IMG/VR virus record: IMGVR_UViG_3300033149_004194
Coordinates: 1-33,531 of that record
Origin: a virus
Strand: one strand, 5' to 3'
DNA: 33,531 nt
Shown: positions 7,385 to 14,520 of the stretch, piece by piece
How positions within the stretch are numbered: position 1 is the first letter of the stretch
Layout of the letters: each line of letters starts with the position of its first letter
Program-made: the position numbers and the translations under genes
The notes under the pieces: model-generated
Databases searched by the model: none
Seen by the model: the letters and a program-made list of their open reading frames with translations, nothing else
Told to the model about the DNA's origin: nothing

Positions 7385-7979
7385 ATACTCAAAAGCCCAC
7401 CCAATGGCATGGAACAAGCCTGAGAATTACATTGAAATGGATATGCTTATTAGATGGATAAGGCAGTATTCAATAGAAGGTAATATTTTAGATGTAGGAT
7501 CTGGTTGGGGCAGACTTTGTAAAAGGCTTCGAGAACGAGATATCCGTAATAAGATTGCTATGTGTGATATTTCACCAGAGTATATAAGAGAAGCAAAAGC
7601 TCTTACTGATATTTTACCTACATGGTGGGATGGTAAAACATTACCATATGAAGAAAATTCTTTTAATCTCATTGTAGCTCAAAGTTTACTACTTCATGTA
7701 AACTCTAGATCAATACGCAAAGTATTCAGTGAGCTTATACGAGTTTCTAGAGAATATATTTACATCGCAACATCAAATCCAAAGAGGACAAAGGAGAGAA
7801 TTAAAAAGAACCAGGATTCTAGAGCTTATGTTTTTACACATGATTACACACATTTAATTAAGGATTTTCAATTGGAGATTGTAGAAGTTAAATGCCCCAA
7901 TGAGCTTCGTATTGCATGGCTATTAAGGAAACCTAATGAAAATACTCGTAGTAAGTTATCTACCAGAGAAAAAGTTTAG
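7350..7979 (+). CDS. SAM-dependent methyltransferase (class I)
   Basis: This 209-residue protein has the class I fold signature: motif I ILDVGSGWGRL at about 46-56, an acidic CDISPEY strand end near 73-79, and a motif IV-like FNLIVAQSLLLHV near 104-116. The substrate is unknown. Surrounded by glycosyltransferases, it most likely methylates a sugar or glycan. The ATG at 7350 has a strong AAAGGAGA site inside the preceding gene. The 3' end overlaps the next glycosyltransferase by 44 bases, which implies translational coupling. Confidence 0.8.
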   Translation: MEDYLPMRFWSKYSKAHPMAWNKPENYIEMDMLIRWIRQYSIEGNILDVGSGWGRLCKRLRERDIRNKIAMCDISPEYIREAKALTDILPTWWDGKTLPYEENSFNLIVAQSLLLHVNSRSIRKVFSELIRVSREYIYIATSNPKRTKERIKKNQDSRAYVFTHDYTHLIKDFQLEIVEVKCPNELRIAWLLRKPNENTRSKLSTREKV

Positions 7980-8910
7980 TGCGAGACAACATTTAGCTTT
8001 TTTAAGACTTTTAGAAAAATATCATGACCATGAATATATTTATATACATGGCTCAAATGTTCTTGAAAAAGGCCTTACAGCTTTAGATTTATTTCATAAG
8101 TATAGCCCTTCTATTGTCATTCACTATGATTCTCATGCTCCTTCTGGCAAAGAAACTAGGTTTTCTCCAGGGTATTTTAGAAATCTGCCTTGTTTAAAAG
8201 TCATGATTGAAACTGATTTTGGTAAAAAGGCTGGCTGGAATAGTCATCCTTTAAAGCCAAGATGGGGCACTACAAAGTGGTACAATACAAATCAATTTGA
8301 TCTTGTTATACGCAGGGGCTCATATCTAGGCCAAAAAGATATTGATGGTATTCCATCTGTGTGGTTGCCTTTTTCCGCAAATGATGAGTTTTATTCCGAT
8401 CCAGAGATAAAACGTGAACAAAAAATTTGCTTTGCTGGTGCATACAGGTATGAATTTTATACCCAAAGACGTATTGCATTGAAAGTGTTGTCTAATGCAA
8501 GTCTACTAGTTCAGAAAGCTTACCGAACACCTACGAATAATTATCTCTATCCGATATTTCTTAGAAGTTTTATTGCATCACTTACATCTGCAGAAGTAAG
8601 ATCAGCATATGGAAAAGTTTTTGAGGTTATGGCATCGGGCACAGTTTTGCTGACGCCTGATTTTGACCATAAAAAAGATCTTTTCGGTGATGATGAATGC
8701 TTTGTTGAATATAAAGATGATGCTTCTGATCTAGCTGCTAAAGCTCAAAAAATCATAAATGAGCCTGCATGGGCAAAATCTGTAGCTCAGAATGCGTTAA
8801 AAGTAATTGCTAGTAAACACACACATAAACATAGGATCGCAGAACTAAATGAGCATTTATGTAATACTTATTTGGGTAGACCAATTAAACATAGATGGGA
8901 GATTGAATAG
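7936..8910 (+). CDS. GT-B glycosyltransferase, CgeB-like
   Basis: This 324-residue protein matches the CgeB-like/Glyco_trans_1_2 pattern. It has an N-terminal Rossmann domain (KILVVSYLPE), a middle strand IKREQKICFAGAYR, and a C-terminal donor domain with SAYGKVFEVMASGTVLLTPDF, then FGDDECFVEYKD and the family-typical KHTHKHR near the end. It should transfer an unidentified sugar. Translation starts at the ATG at 7936 (AAGGA six bases before) within the end of the methyltransferase gene. Its stop abuts the cysH-like start. Two different GT-B enzymes flanking a methyltransferase suggests a multi-sugar product. Confidence 0.75.
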   Translation: MKILVVSYLPEKKFSARQHLAFLRLLEKYHDHEYIYIHGSNVLEKGLTALDLFHKYSPSIVIHYDSHAPSGKETRFSPGYFRNLPCLKVMIETDFGKKAGWNSHPLKPRWGTTKWYNTNQFDLVIRRGSYLGQKDIDGIPSVWLPFSANDEFYSDPEIKREQKICFAGAYRYEFYTQRRIALKVLSNASLLVQKAYRTPTNNYLYPIFLRSFIASLTSAEVRSAYGKVFEVMASGTVLLTPDFDHKKDLFGDDECFVEYKDDASDLAAKAQKIINEPAWAKSVAQNALKVIASKHTHKHRIAELNEHLCNTYLGRPIKHRWEIE

Positions 8911-9618
8911 ATGGAAACAATAGCATCCAAAATAAACCATAGTTTAGAAATTATCGACCATGCAATTGAGACTTTCCCTTTAATATCTGTTGCTTGCAGC
9001 TTTGGAAAAGACAGCATGGTGGTATTAGATCTTGCTTTGCGTATTAATCCTTATATCAAAGTGTTTTTTATTGGCACGCAGTTTAAGCCTCAAGGAACCT
9101 TTTCATATCGAGATTTAATTATGCGGAAGTGGCATATCCATGTAGAGACATTGATGGCTTCTCAACAAGTTTCTCCTAATTTGCCAAAGGAAAACCCAGA
9201 AGAATGCTGTAGGCTTTTAAAAGTAGAGCCAACTAAAAGAGCTTTAGCAAACTTAGATGCTTGGATAACAGGATTGAGAAAGACTGAAGGAAAAACTAGA
9301 ACTGATTACAATGAGCTTGAACCTTCTTTCAAGAAAGATTTAATAAACAACTATCAAGATGATAGTATAATCACTAAAGTAAATCCTATCCTTTTATGGA
9401 CTGAATTAGATATCTGGAAATATATTGCTATTCAAGATATTCCTGTACATCCTTGGTATGCAATGGGATATCGTAGTCTTGGATGTGCTCCTTGCACAAA
9501 TATTGTAGATGATGATGCAACAGAAAGATCTGGAAGATGGGTTGGTACTAGTAAATGTGGTGGGGAATGTGGTATTCATACTATGCATAAGAAGGATGAA
9601 AAATGTTTGAATATTTAG
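8911..9618 (+). CDS. cysH: CysH-type sulfonucleotide reductase
   Basis: This 235-residue enzyme belongs to the APS/PAPS reductase family, which reduces activated sulfate to sulfite. Visible motifs: PP-loop SFGKDS (30-35); EECCRLLKVEP with C99-C100; DAWITGLRKTEGKTR (116-130); and GYRSLGCAPCT with C192 and C195. Near the end is GGECGIH with the catalytic-type C220. The CC plus CxxC set is the 4Fe-4S ligand pattern of the APS-reductase branch. All key cysteines are present, so an active reductase is plausible. Inside a glycan island its role is unclear. It might supply sulfur for a modification or simply support host sulfur metabolism. Confidence 0.88.
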   Translation: METIASKINHSLEIIDHAIETFPLISVACSFGKDSMVVLDLALRINPYIKVFFIGTQFKPQGTFSYRDLIMRKWHIHVETLMASQQVSPNLPKENPEECCRLLKVEPTKRALANLDAWITGLRKTEGKTRTDYNELEPSFKKDLINNYQDDSIITKVNPILLWTELDIWKYIAIQDIPVHPWYAMGYRSLGCAPCTNIVDDDATERSGRWVGTSKCGGECGIHTMHKKDEKCLNI

Positions 9619-9677
9619 GTATTATATCACTATCTTTCATTTTATAGAATTTGAAATTTTTAAATTAGGCAGAAATA

Positions 9678-9902
9678 ATGGATAATATCCTACTTGGAAT
9701 TTTTATTGGGGCAGCAACTATTGAAATCGCAAATTACCTAGCTGCTAAAACACTAAAAATAAGGAGATTTGAAATGCCAAAAGGTGATAAAACAGGGCCA
9801 CCTACTGGATCAGGTGGAAGTCGCACTGGTAAAGGTGGTGGTAAAGGCCGTGCTCCAGGAAAAGGCACTGGAAAACAAACTGGCGGTAAAAGGAATACAT
9901 AA
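9678..9902 (+). CDS. Small membrane / Gly-Lys-rich basic protein
   Basis: The 74-codon frame has two parts: a hydrophobic N-terminus (residues 3-23) and a tail from residue 33 composed almost entirely of Gly, Lys, Thr, Pro and Arg. There are two plausible starts. ATG 9678 gives the membrane form behind a poor AGGCAG site. ATG 9774 (residue 33) has an excellent AAGGAG site at 9761-9766 and gives a soluble 42-residue basic peptide beginning MPKGDKTGPP, reminiscent of short DUF5320-like Gly-rich proteins but without cysteines. The stop overlaps the deacetylase start by one base (TAATG). No function can be assigned. A highly basic tail could bind nucleic acid or anionic glycan. Confidence 0.55.
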   Translation: MDNILLGIFIGAATIEIANYLAAKTLKIRRFEMPKGDKTGPPTGSGGSRTGKGGGKGRAPGKGTGKQTGGKRNT

Positions 9903-10507
9903 TGAAAATTCTAGTTATAGCACCACATGCAGATGATGGAGAAATTGGATGTGGTGGTACTATAGCTAGACTTGCAGAAGAAGGCCATACAATATTCTAT
10001 CTGGTTTTTGCTAGCGTTGATCCTAAACTCTCTGAAGTTCAGAATGGCCTTAAAGCTCTAAGCATTCCTTCAAGTAGCATACTTTATGCCCCTATGGAAA
10101 TTAGAGAATTCACTGCCCATCGTCAGGAGTTACTTGAACATCTTATAGAGTATAAAGAATCTATATGCCCTGATTTGGTTTTTGTGCCGTCGACAAAAGA
10201 CACGCATCAAGACCACAAAACAGTGACAGAGGAGTGCTTTAGAGCTTTCAAAAAATGTTCTTTACTTGGATATGAGATACCTTGGAATAATCTGCATTTT
10301 ACTACCAATCATTTTGTTGAACTTACTGAATCGCATGTAATTAAAAAATTTAAAGCTGTCTATTGTCATGAGTCACAAAGGGATAAGGACTATATCTCCG
10401 AGAATTTTATTTTTGCTCTTGCAAGCGTTCGTGGTGTACAAATTGGTGTCAGATATGCTGAAGTCTTTGAATCTATAAGATGGGTCTCTAAAATAGGGCA
10501 AAGTTAA
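9902..10507 (+). CDS. PIG-L/LmbE-type deacetylase
   Basis: This 201-residue zinc hydrolase probably removes an N-acetyl group from an amino sugar such as a GlcNAc derivative. The family metal motif is present as PHADDGE (H9, D11, D12, E14; AHPDDxE in most members), and the second motif as HQDH (H102-H105). GCGGTIARLAEEGH after the first motif is also typical. Length is normal for the bacterial family. It is coupled to the genes on both sides by one-base stop/start overlaps. With the acyltransferases downstream, it could exchange one N-acyl group for another (inference). Confidence 0.85.
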   Translation: MKILVIAPHADDGEIGCGGTIARLAEEGHTIFYLVFASVDPKLSEVQNGLKALSIPSSSILYAPMEIREFTAHRQELLEHLIEYKESICPDLVFVPSTKDTHQDHKTVTEECFRAFKKCSLLGYEIPWNNLHFTTNHFVELTESHVIKKFKAVYCHESQRDKDYISENFIFALASVRGVQIGVRYAEVFESIRWVSKIGQS

Positions 10508-11130
10508 TGGGTGTAGATACTAGAAAAGATAATGATGAAATTACTAGAAAATATTTTCAGTCACGTTCAGATGCATACGGAGTCTCGCTGAAGGCACTTG
10601 CTTGGAACTCCCCTGCCAGTCAGGATGAACGCTTCCATGCCCTCTTCTCCCCTCCCCTCCCTCTGGAGTTTTCGGCCTTGGATGTCGGCTGTGGGTTCGG
10701 TGATCTTCTTCCTTACCTAGAGGGAACAGATTATAAAATAACAAAATATACAGGTATAGATTTTATATGTGATTTTATAACTGAAGCACGTAAAAGGCAT
10801 GCTGGCACTTGTATTAATACTGAATTTATTGTTGGTAGCACTTATGGCGGTGGTATAGCTAAGCATGATATTGTAGTTGCATCAGGCATATTTAATAAAA
10901 GGTGTAATGGTTGGTATAAATATACTGAAGATTTAATAAAAACTATGTTTGATCTTTGTACTCATTGTGTATGTGCAAATTTTTTAAGCATATACAGTGA
11001 TAACAAACAGAAAAATGCTTATTATGCTGATCCAAATAAAATACTTAATTTAGCTTTTAAAATCGGTAAGAGAGTAGTCTTGAAACATGACTATAGAAAA
11101 AATGATTTTACAGTGAGAATATACAAATGA
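10507..11130 (+). CDS. SAM-dependent methyltransferase with GC-rich insert-like patch
   Basis: This 207-residue class I methyltransferase carries motif I SALDVGCGFGDLLPYL (about 56-71), followed by YTGIDF (about 81-86) as the acidic strand. The substrate is unknown, presumably a sugar intermediate given the island. Residues about 21-71, which include motif I, are encoded by a stretch much richer in GC than the rest of the gene (60% at 10621-10680 by hand count) and use CCC and CTC codons otherwise rare here. The reading frame is intact across it. This looks like a recombined segment from a GC-richer relative. The start overlaps the deacetylase stop by one base, and the end overlaps the WbqC-like gene by four. 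Confidence 0.8.
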   Translation: MGVDTRKDNDEITRKYFQSRSDAYGVSLKALAWNSPASQDERFHALFSPPLPLEFSALDVGCGFGDLLPYLEGTDYKITKYTGIDFICDFITEARKRHAGTCINTEFIVGSTYGGGIAKHDIVVASGIFNKRCNGWYKYTEDLIKTMFDLCTHCVCANFLSIYSDNKQKNAYYADPNKILNLAFKIGKRVVLKHDYRKNDFTVRIYK

Positions 11131-11801
11131 AAACAATAATACATCAACCTACATTTATGCCTTGGGCAGGCCTCTTCCATAAAATACTCATAGCAGACAC
11201 TTTTATTTTCTTAGAAAATGTACAATTGTCTATGGGTCGTAATTTTGGTACAAGAGTTAAAATTAAGACTCCTATCGGTAATCAATGGTTGTCTGCGTCT
11301 TGTAAAAAGACTGGATATAGCAATCAATGGATTAGAGATGCTAAATTAGATGATACTACCAAATGGCGTGAGAAGCATCTTAAGACTTGGCATCATTGTT
11401 ACTCTAAAGCACCTTATTATGAATCTTATAAAAAATTATTAGATATCTATAATGCGCCTATTGATAAACTTGCGGATTTTAATGTAATTTTTATATTAAC
11501 AGTTGCAGATGCACTTGGTATCAAATGTAATTTTGGTAGAGCTGCATTTGAAACTAATCTCAGAGGTGATGATTTGCTTATAGAGATTTGCAGGTCAACT
11601 GGAGCTGATACATATATTTCAGGTAAGGGTGGTGCGAATTATCAAGATGAATATAAATTTACTGAGGCTGGTATAAAACTTAAATATGACAATTTTGTGT
11701 ATCCAATGCATAATCAGTTATGGGGGGATTTTATACCAAATCTTTCAATTATGGATCTTATATTTAATTGTGGTCCATATGCTATAAACTTTTTAAAGTA
11801 A
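11127..11801 (+). CDS. WbqC-like family protein
   Basis: This 224-residue protein fits the WbqC-like family found in O-antigen and glycan clusters. It starts with the family signature HQPTFMPWAGLFHKI (about 6-20), then ADTFIFLENVQLS (23-35) and the conserved NQWLSA segment. The C-terminal third holds GADTYISGKGGANY (about 155-168) and the closing SIMDLIFNCG. Biochemistry of the family is poorly defined. Members accompany biosynthesis of unusual N-acylated or aminated sugars, so a role in building such a residue is likely. The start overlaps the previous stop (ATGA), and 12 bases separate it from the acyltransferase that follows. Confidence 0.82.
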   Translation: MKTIIHQPTFMPWAGLFHKILIADTFIFLENVQLSMGRNFGTRVKIKTPIGNQWLSASCKKTGYSNQWIRDAKLDDTTKWREKHLKTWHHCYSKAPYYESYKKLLDIYNAPIDKLADFNVIFILTVADALGIKCNFGRAAFETNLRGDDLLIEICRSTGADTYISGKGGANYQDEYKFTEAGIKLKYDNFVYPMHNQLWGDFIPNLSIMDLIFNCGPYAINFLK

Positions 11802-11813
11802 AGGAGATTTGCC

Positions 11814-12404
11814 ATGAGAGCAGGTAGACAATACGGCAAGAGATTTAAACAGGGTATTTATTGTATCATAGAACCGGATGTGGAAATTGGTGATAATGTA
11901 ACACTGGGTCATCATGTTACATTAAAAAATGGTACAAGAATTGGTAACAATGTTGACATAGCAGACTATTGTTGCACTACTGGTATCTGTATTATTGGTG
12001 ATGGTGTGAATATCAGAACAAGATCAACTATTTCTAAAGGTGTGATTATTAATGATTGTGCTTTTATAGGTGCTGGCATAATGACTTCACATACTAAAAA
12101 TATTTATCATCATCGTCCAGACGTGCCTAAGCAACAACTTATAACAAATATTGGATATGGTGCCCTTATAGGATCACATAGTAATTTGAGAGCTGGTCTT
12201 ACTATTGGTAATAATGTCATAATAGGATACGCTAGCAGTGTCTTAAATGATATTGTAAACAGTGGACTTTATTATGGTAATCCATTGAAACGCCAAGGTG
12301 ATGTGCCAGATGGAATGTTTGTTGATGTACCTATAACTTATAAAAGCCGTAACTTTGATCCTAAACTGCTGAAAAAATATCTGCCTTACGTATTGCATAG
12401 CTAA
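11814..12404 (+). CDS. Left-handed beta-helix acyltransferase
   Basis: Residues about 17-165 are hexapeptide repeats ([IV]-G-x-x-x pattern: IGDNVTLGHHVTL, IGNNVDI, IGDGVNI, IGNNVIIGYASSV). They form the left-handed beta-helix of trimeric acyl-CoA- or acyl-ACP-dependent transferases. A loop with paired histidines (NIYHHRPDVP) interrupts the helix, as in active members. The 196-residue enzyme likely acylates an amino or hydroxyl group of a sugar. AAAGGAG lies just before the ATG at 11814. The product could use the amine exposed by the PIG-L deacetylase (inference). The next gene overlaps by one base. Confidence 0.82.
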   Translation: MRAGRQYGKRFKQGIYCIIEPDVEIGDNVTLGHHVTLKNGTRIGNNVDIADYCCTTGICIIGDGVNIRTRSTISKGVIINDCAFIGAGIMTSHTKNIYHHRPDVPKQQLITNIGYGALIGSHSNLRAGLTIGNNVIIGYASSVLNDIVNSGLYYGNPLKRQGDVPDGMFVDVPITYKSRNFDPKLLKKYLPYVLHS

Positions 12405-13255
12405 TGGATATCATTACAGATACATATAAACAGGTAGATCCATATTTTTCAGTTATGATACCTATGTTTAGATCTTACTATATAGGATGGGTTTGCTTGG
12501 AGTCTCTAATAAGACAACAAGGTGAAATACCACCATGGGAACTTATTATAGCTGAAGAGCAAGATGATGAAACTTTTGGATTAAAAATGGCATTCTACTA
12601 TTACAATATACTTAAGAAATTGAATTGTGTTAGATTAATTTATATTTCATTAAGTGATTGGATACCTTTATCTAATAAAATATCTGTTCTAATAAATAAT
12701 GCACATCCCAAGTCACAAATTTTTATAAACCATGCAGCAGACTATTATTCATCGCCTATGAGGTTTATAGAAACTGTTGAAGCTTTTAAAGATCCTAAAG
12801 TTGTGTGGTTTATACCACCTAAAATTTATAAGTATCATATATTATATAATACTATTATTTTAGTCGACAAAAGTAAAATGGTAAGAAAAGATGATACATC
12901 TGGAAAGGCTCTTAGAGCTTCATTAGCACGTAATATTGTTTATTGTCTTAAAGATAGGGATATAGGCATAGATGGTCTTATAAGAATAGGTTTTGAAAAA
13001 ACTCTAGGCCATAAAATTAATTACACTATAAATAAATCTGGGAGTTGGCAAAATAATTTATGCATTGATGGTATGGGCACTCTTTCTAATACCAATGTGG
13101 ATAAATTGTTTGCTAAACGCATAAAACAATTAGATAATGCATATAGTTATTATCCTAGAAGCTTATCAAGTATAATACCTGCATCTATGGTTCGTAGAGT
13201 TTTAAGACTTAAAAATGATTTAAACAAGCATAATCCGAGGAGAAGATCATGGTAA
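12404..13255 (+). CDS. GT-A/GT2-like glycosyltransferase
   Basis: This 283-residue protein has the opening of a family-2 glycosyltransferase: YFSVMIPMFRSYYIGWVCLESL (about 13-34), then WELIIAEEQDDE. The segment IFINHAADYYSSP (about 106-118) sits where the DxD metal-binding motif is expected but shows only a partial match. The C-terminal part is basic, with no clear membrane helices. It is less typical than the two GT-B enzymes upstream and could have a shifted metal site. It is coupled to its neighbours by overlaps of one and seven bases. Confidence 0.65.
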   Translation: MDIITDTYKQVDPYFSVMIPMFRSYYIGWVCLESLIRQQGEIPPWELIIAEEQDDETFGLKMAFYYYNILKKLNCVRLIYISLSDWIPLSNKISVLINNAHPKSQIFINHAADYYSSPMRFIETVEAFKDPKVVWFIPPKIYKYHILYNTIILVDKSKMVRKDDTSGKALRASLARNIVYCLKDRDIGIDGLIRIGFEKTLGHKINYTINKSGSWQNNLCIDGMGTLSNTNVDKLFAKRIKQLDNAYSYYPRSLSSIIPASMVRRVLRLKNDLNKHNPRRRSW

Positions 13256-13761
13256 ATTTTAAGATTGGCAAGGATACAGTCATTGAAAGAACAGCTATAA
13301 TTGAAGAGGGGGTCACAATAGGTGACAATTGTTACATTGGTCATTATACTATTATCAGACCAAACGTAGCTATCGGTAATAATACGGAAATAAGAGCTCA
13401 TTGCTTTATAGCTGAAGAAGCTAAGATAGGTGATCATGTTAGAATTTTCCATTTCAGTAATATTTGTAAATTAGCTGTAATTGAAAATTATGTTTATGTT
13501 GGTGTGAGAGCATTACTGACAAATACAAAAAGAATTGCATGGTCAAGATCATATAAAGCTGAGTTAGAGCCACCACATATTTGTGAAGGTGCTAGAATTG
13601 CATCTGGTGCAATTGTACTTCCTGGAGTGACAGTAGGTAAAAATGCTCTAGTGGGTGCTGGATCTGTTGTTGCTCGTGATGTACCTGAAAGGCAGATATG
13701 GTTTGGTCTACCTGGGAGAAAGCGTGGTACAGTACCAGAAGAAGAATTGATAGTTAAATGA
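13249..13761 (+). CDS. WbpD-like sugar N-acetyltransferase (beta-helix)
   Basis: This 170-residue hexapeptide-repeat transferase has repeats from about residue 5 to 150 (IGDNCYIGHYTII, IGNNTEIRAHCFI, IGDHVRIFHFSNI, VTVGKNALVGAGSVV) and the closing RDVPERQIWFGLPGR typical of the family. It resembles WbpD/WlbB enzymes, which N-acetylate a 3-amino group on UDP-amino-sugars. The resemblance gains weight because the next gene, overlapping by four bases, is a Gfo/Idh oxidoreductase of the WbpB/WlbA kind, the usual pathway partner. No aminotransferase (WbpE-like) is present in the island. GAGGAGAAG precedes the ATG at 13249. Exact substrate is inferred, not shown. Confidence 0.75.
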   Translation: MVNFKIGKDTVIERTAIIEEGVTIGDNCYIGHYTIIRPNVAIGNNTEIRAHCFIAEEAKIGDHVRIFHFSNICKLAVIENYVYVGVRALLTNTKRIAWSRSYKAELEPPHICEGARIASGAIVLPGVTVGKNALVGAGSVVARDVPERQIWFGLPGRKRGTVPEEELIVK

Positions 13762-14477
13762 AAGAGCTTAAAACTTTTGTATTGCTAGGTGATGGTAAAA
13801 TAGCTGAAAGACATAAACAAGCTATTGATTTTGTGGGAGGTAAGATTACCCATGTCTATGATCCATTTAAATATAATCAAACAGTAGATGAACTTAGAGA
13901 ACACTTGTCAGTGGCTGAATATGCTGTTATTTTATCTCCTAGCTATTTACATGCTATGCAGACGAAATTAGCACGATCACATAATTGTAAAGTTATTGTT
14001 GAAAAGCCTCATCATTTACCTTGGCAACCTTATGAAAATGATGACCTTATTTTTGTATGCTTGCCTTTTAGATATGTAAAATTGCCTGATGCTAAACCCG
14101 ATGATTGTGTTAAAGTTTCTTTTTTACGTGACGCAGATTACTGGAAAGGATGGCAAGGTGATTTTTTTAAAAGTGGTGGTGTTCTTAGCAACCTTTTTAT
14201 ACACTACATTGACATCGCTATAAGGATGGGTGTGCCTTTTAATGGCCAAGTTAGTGAAAATGAAGGCATTAATTCTAGAATGTATAGTAATATTGATTTA
14301 TCTCTCATAGATATGAATAATTTGTATAGAAGAATGTATGATAGTATAACTGATGGATTTGATCTTTTTACCATATTACCAAAAGATCTATATTACTTAG
14401 ATTGGATTATCAATAAATATACTAATGCAAATTATTATATTAAATTATCACTTTGGGATTGGGTTAATATTTCTTGA
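13758..14477 (+). CDS. Gfo/Idh/MocA oxidoreductase, shortened
   Basis: This 239-residue NAD(P)-dependent sugar dehydrogenase begins with a Rossmann motif (LLGDGKIAERH, 8-18). It has AVILSPSYLHA (56-66) and the EKP element (VIVEKPHH). The catalytic-domain signature YWKGWQGDFFKSGGVLSNLFIHYIDI matches WbpB/WlbA-type UDP-sugar 3-dehydrogenases. Family members usually have 310-330 residues. Here the C-terminal helix region is recognisable (LYRRMYDSI...), so roughly 70-90 residues of the central beta-sheet appear to be missing. Whether it still oxidises its substrate or acts as a scaffold is open. Its stop codon lies within the -35 element of the next promoter. Confidence 0.75.
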   Translation: MKELKTFVLLGDGKIAERHKQAIDFVGGKITHVYDPFKYNQTVDELREHLSVAEYAVILSPSYLHAMQTKLARSHNCKVIVEKPHHLPWQPYENDDLIFVCLPFRYVKLPDAKPDDCVKVSFLRDADYWKGWQGDFFKSGGVLSNLFIHYIDIAIRMGVPFNGQVSENEGINSRMYSNIDLSLIDMNNLYRRMYDSITDGFDLFTILPKDLYYLDWIINKYTNANYYIKLSLWDWVNIS

Positions 14478-14502
14478 CAAAAGATTTAATAACCCTTATT
14501 AT
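14474..14502 (+). promoter_or_regulatory. Near-consensus promoter for capsid genes
   Basis: TTGACA (14474-14479), a 17-base spacer and TATTAT (14497-14502) form a near-perfect sigma70-type promoter that overlaps the stop codon of the oxidoreductase gene. Transcription would start around 14509, so the Shine-Dalgarno AAAGGAGG (14508-14515) would lie at the very 5' end of the message. It would let capsid and tail genes be made independently of the sugar island. It could also be chance in AT-rich DNA, but both hexamers and the spacer are close to ideal. Confidence 0.5.
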
Positions 14503-14520
14503 AAAGTAAAGGAGGCAATT

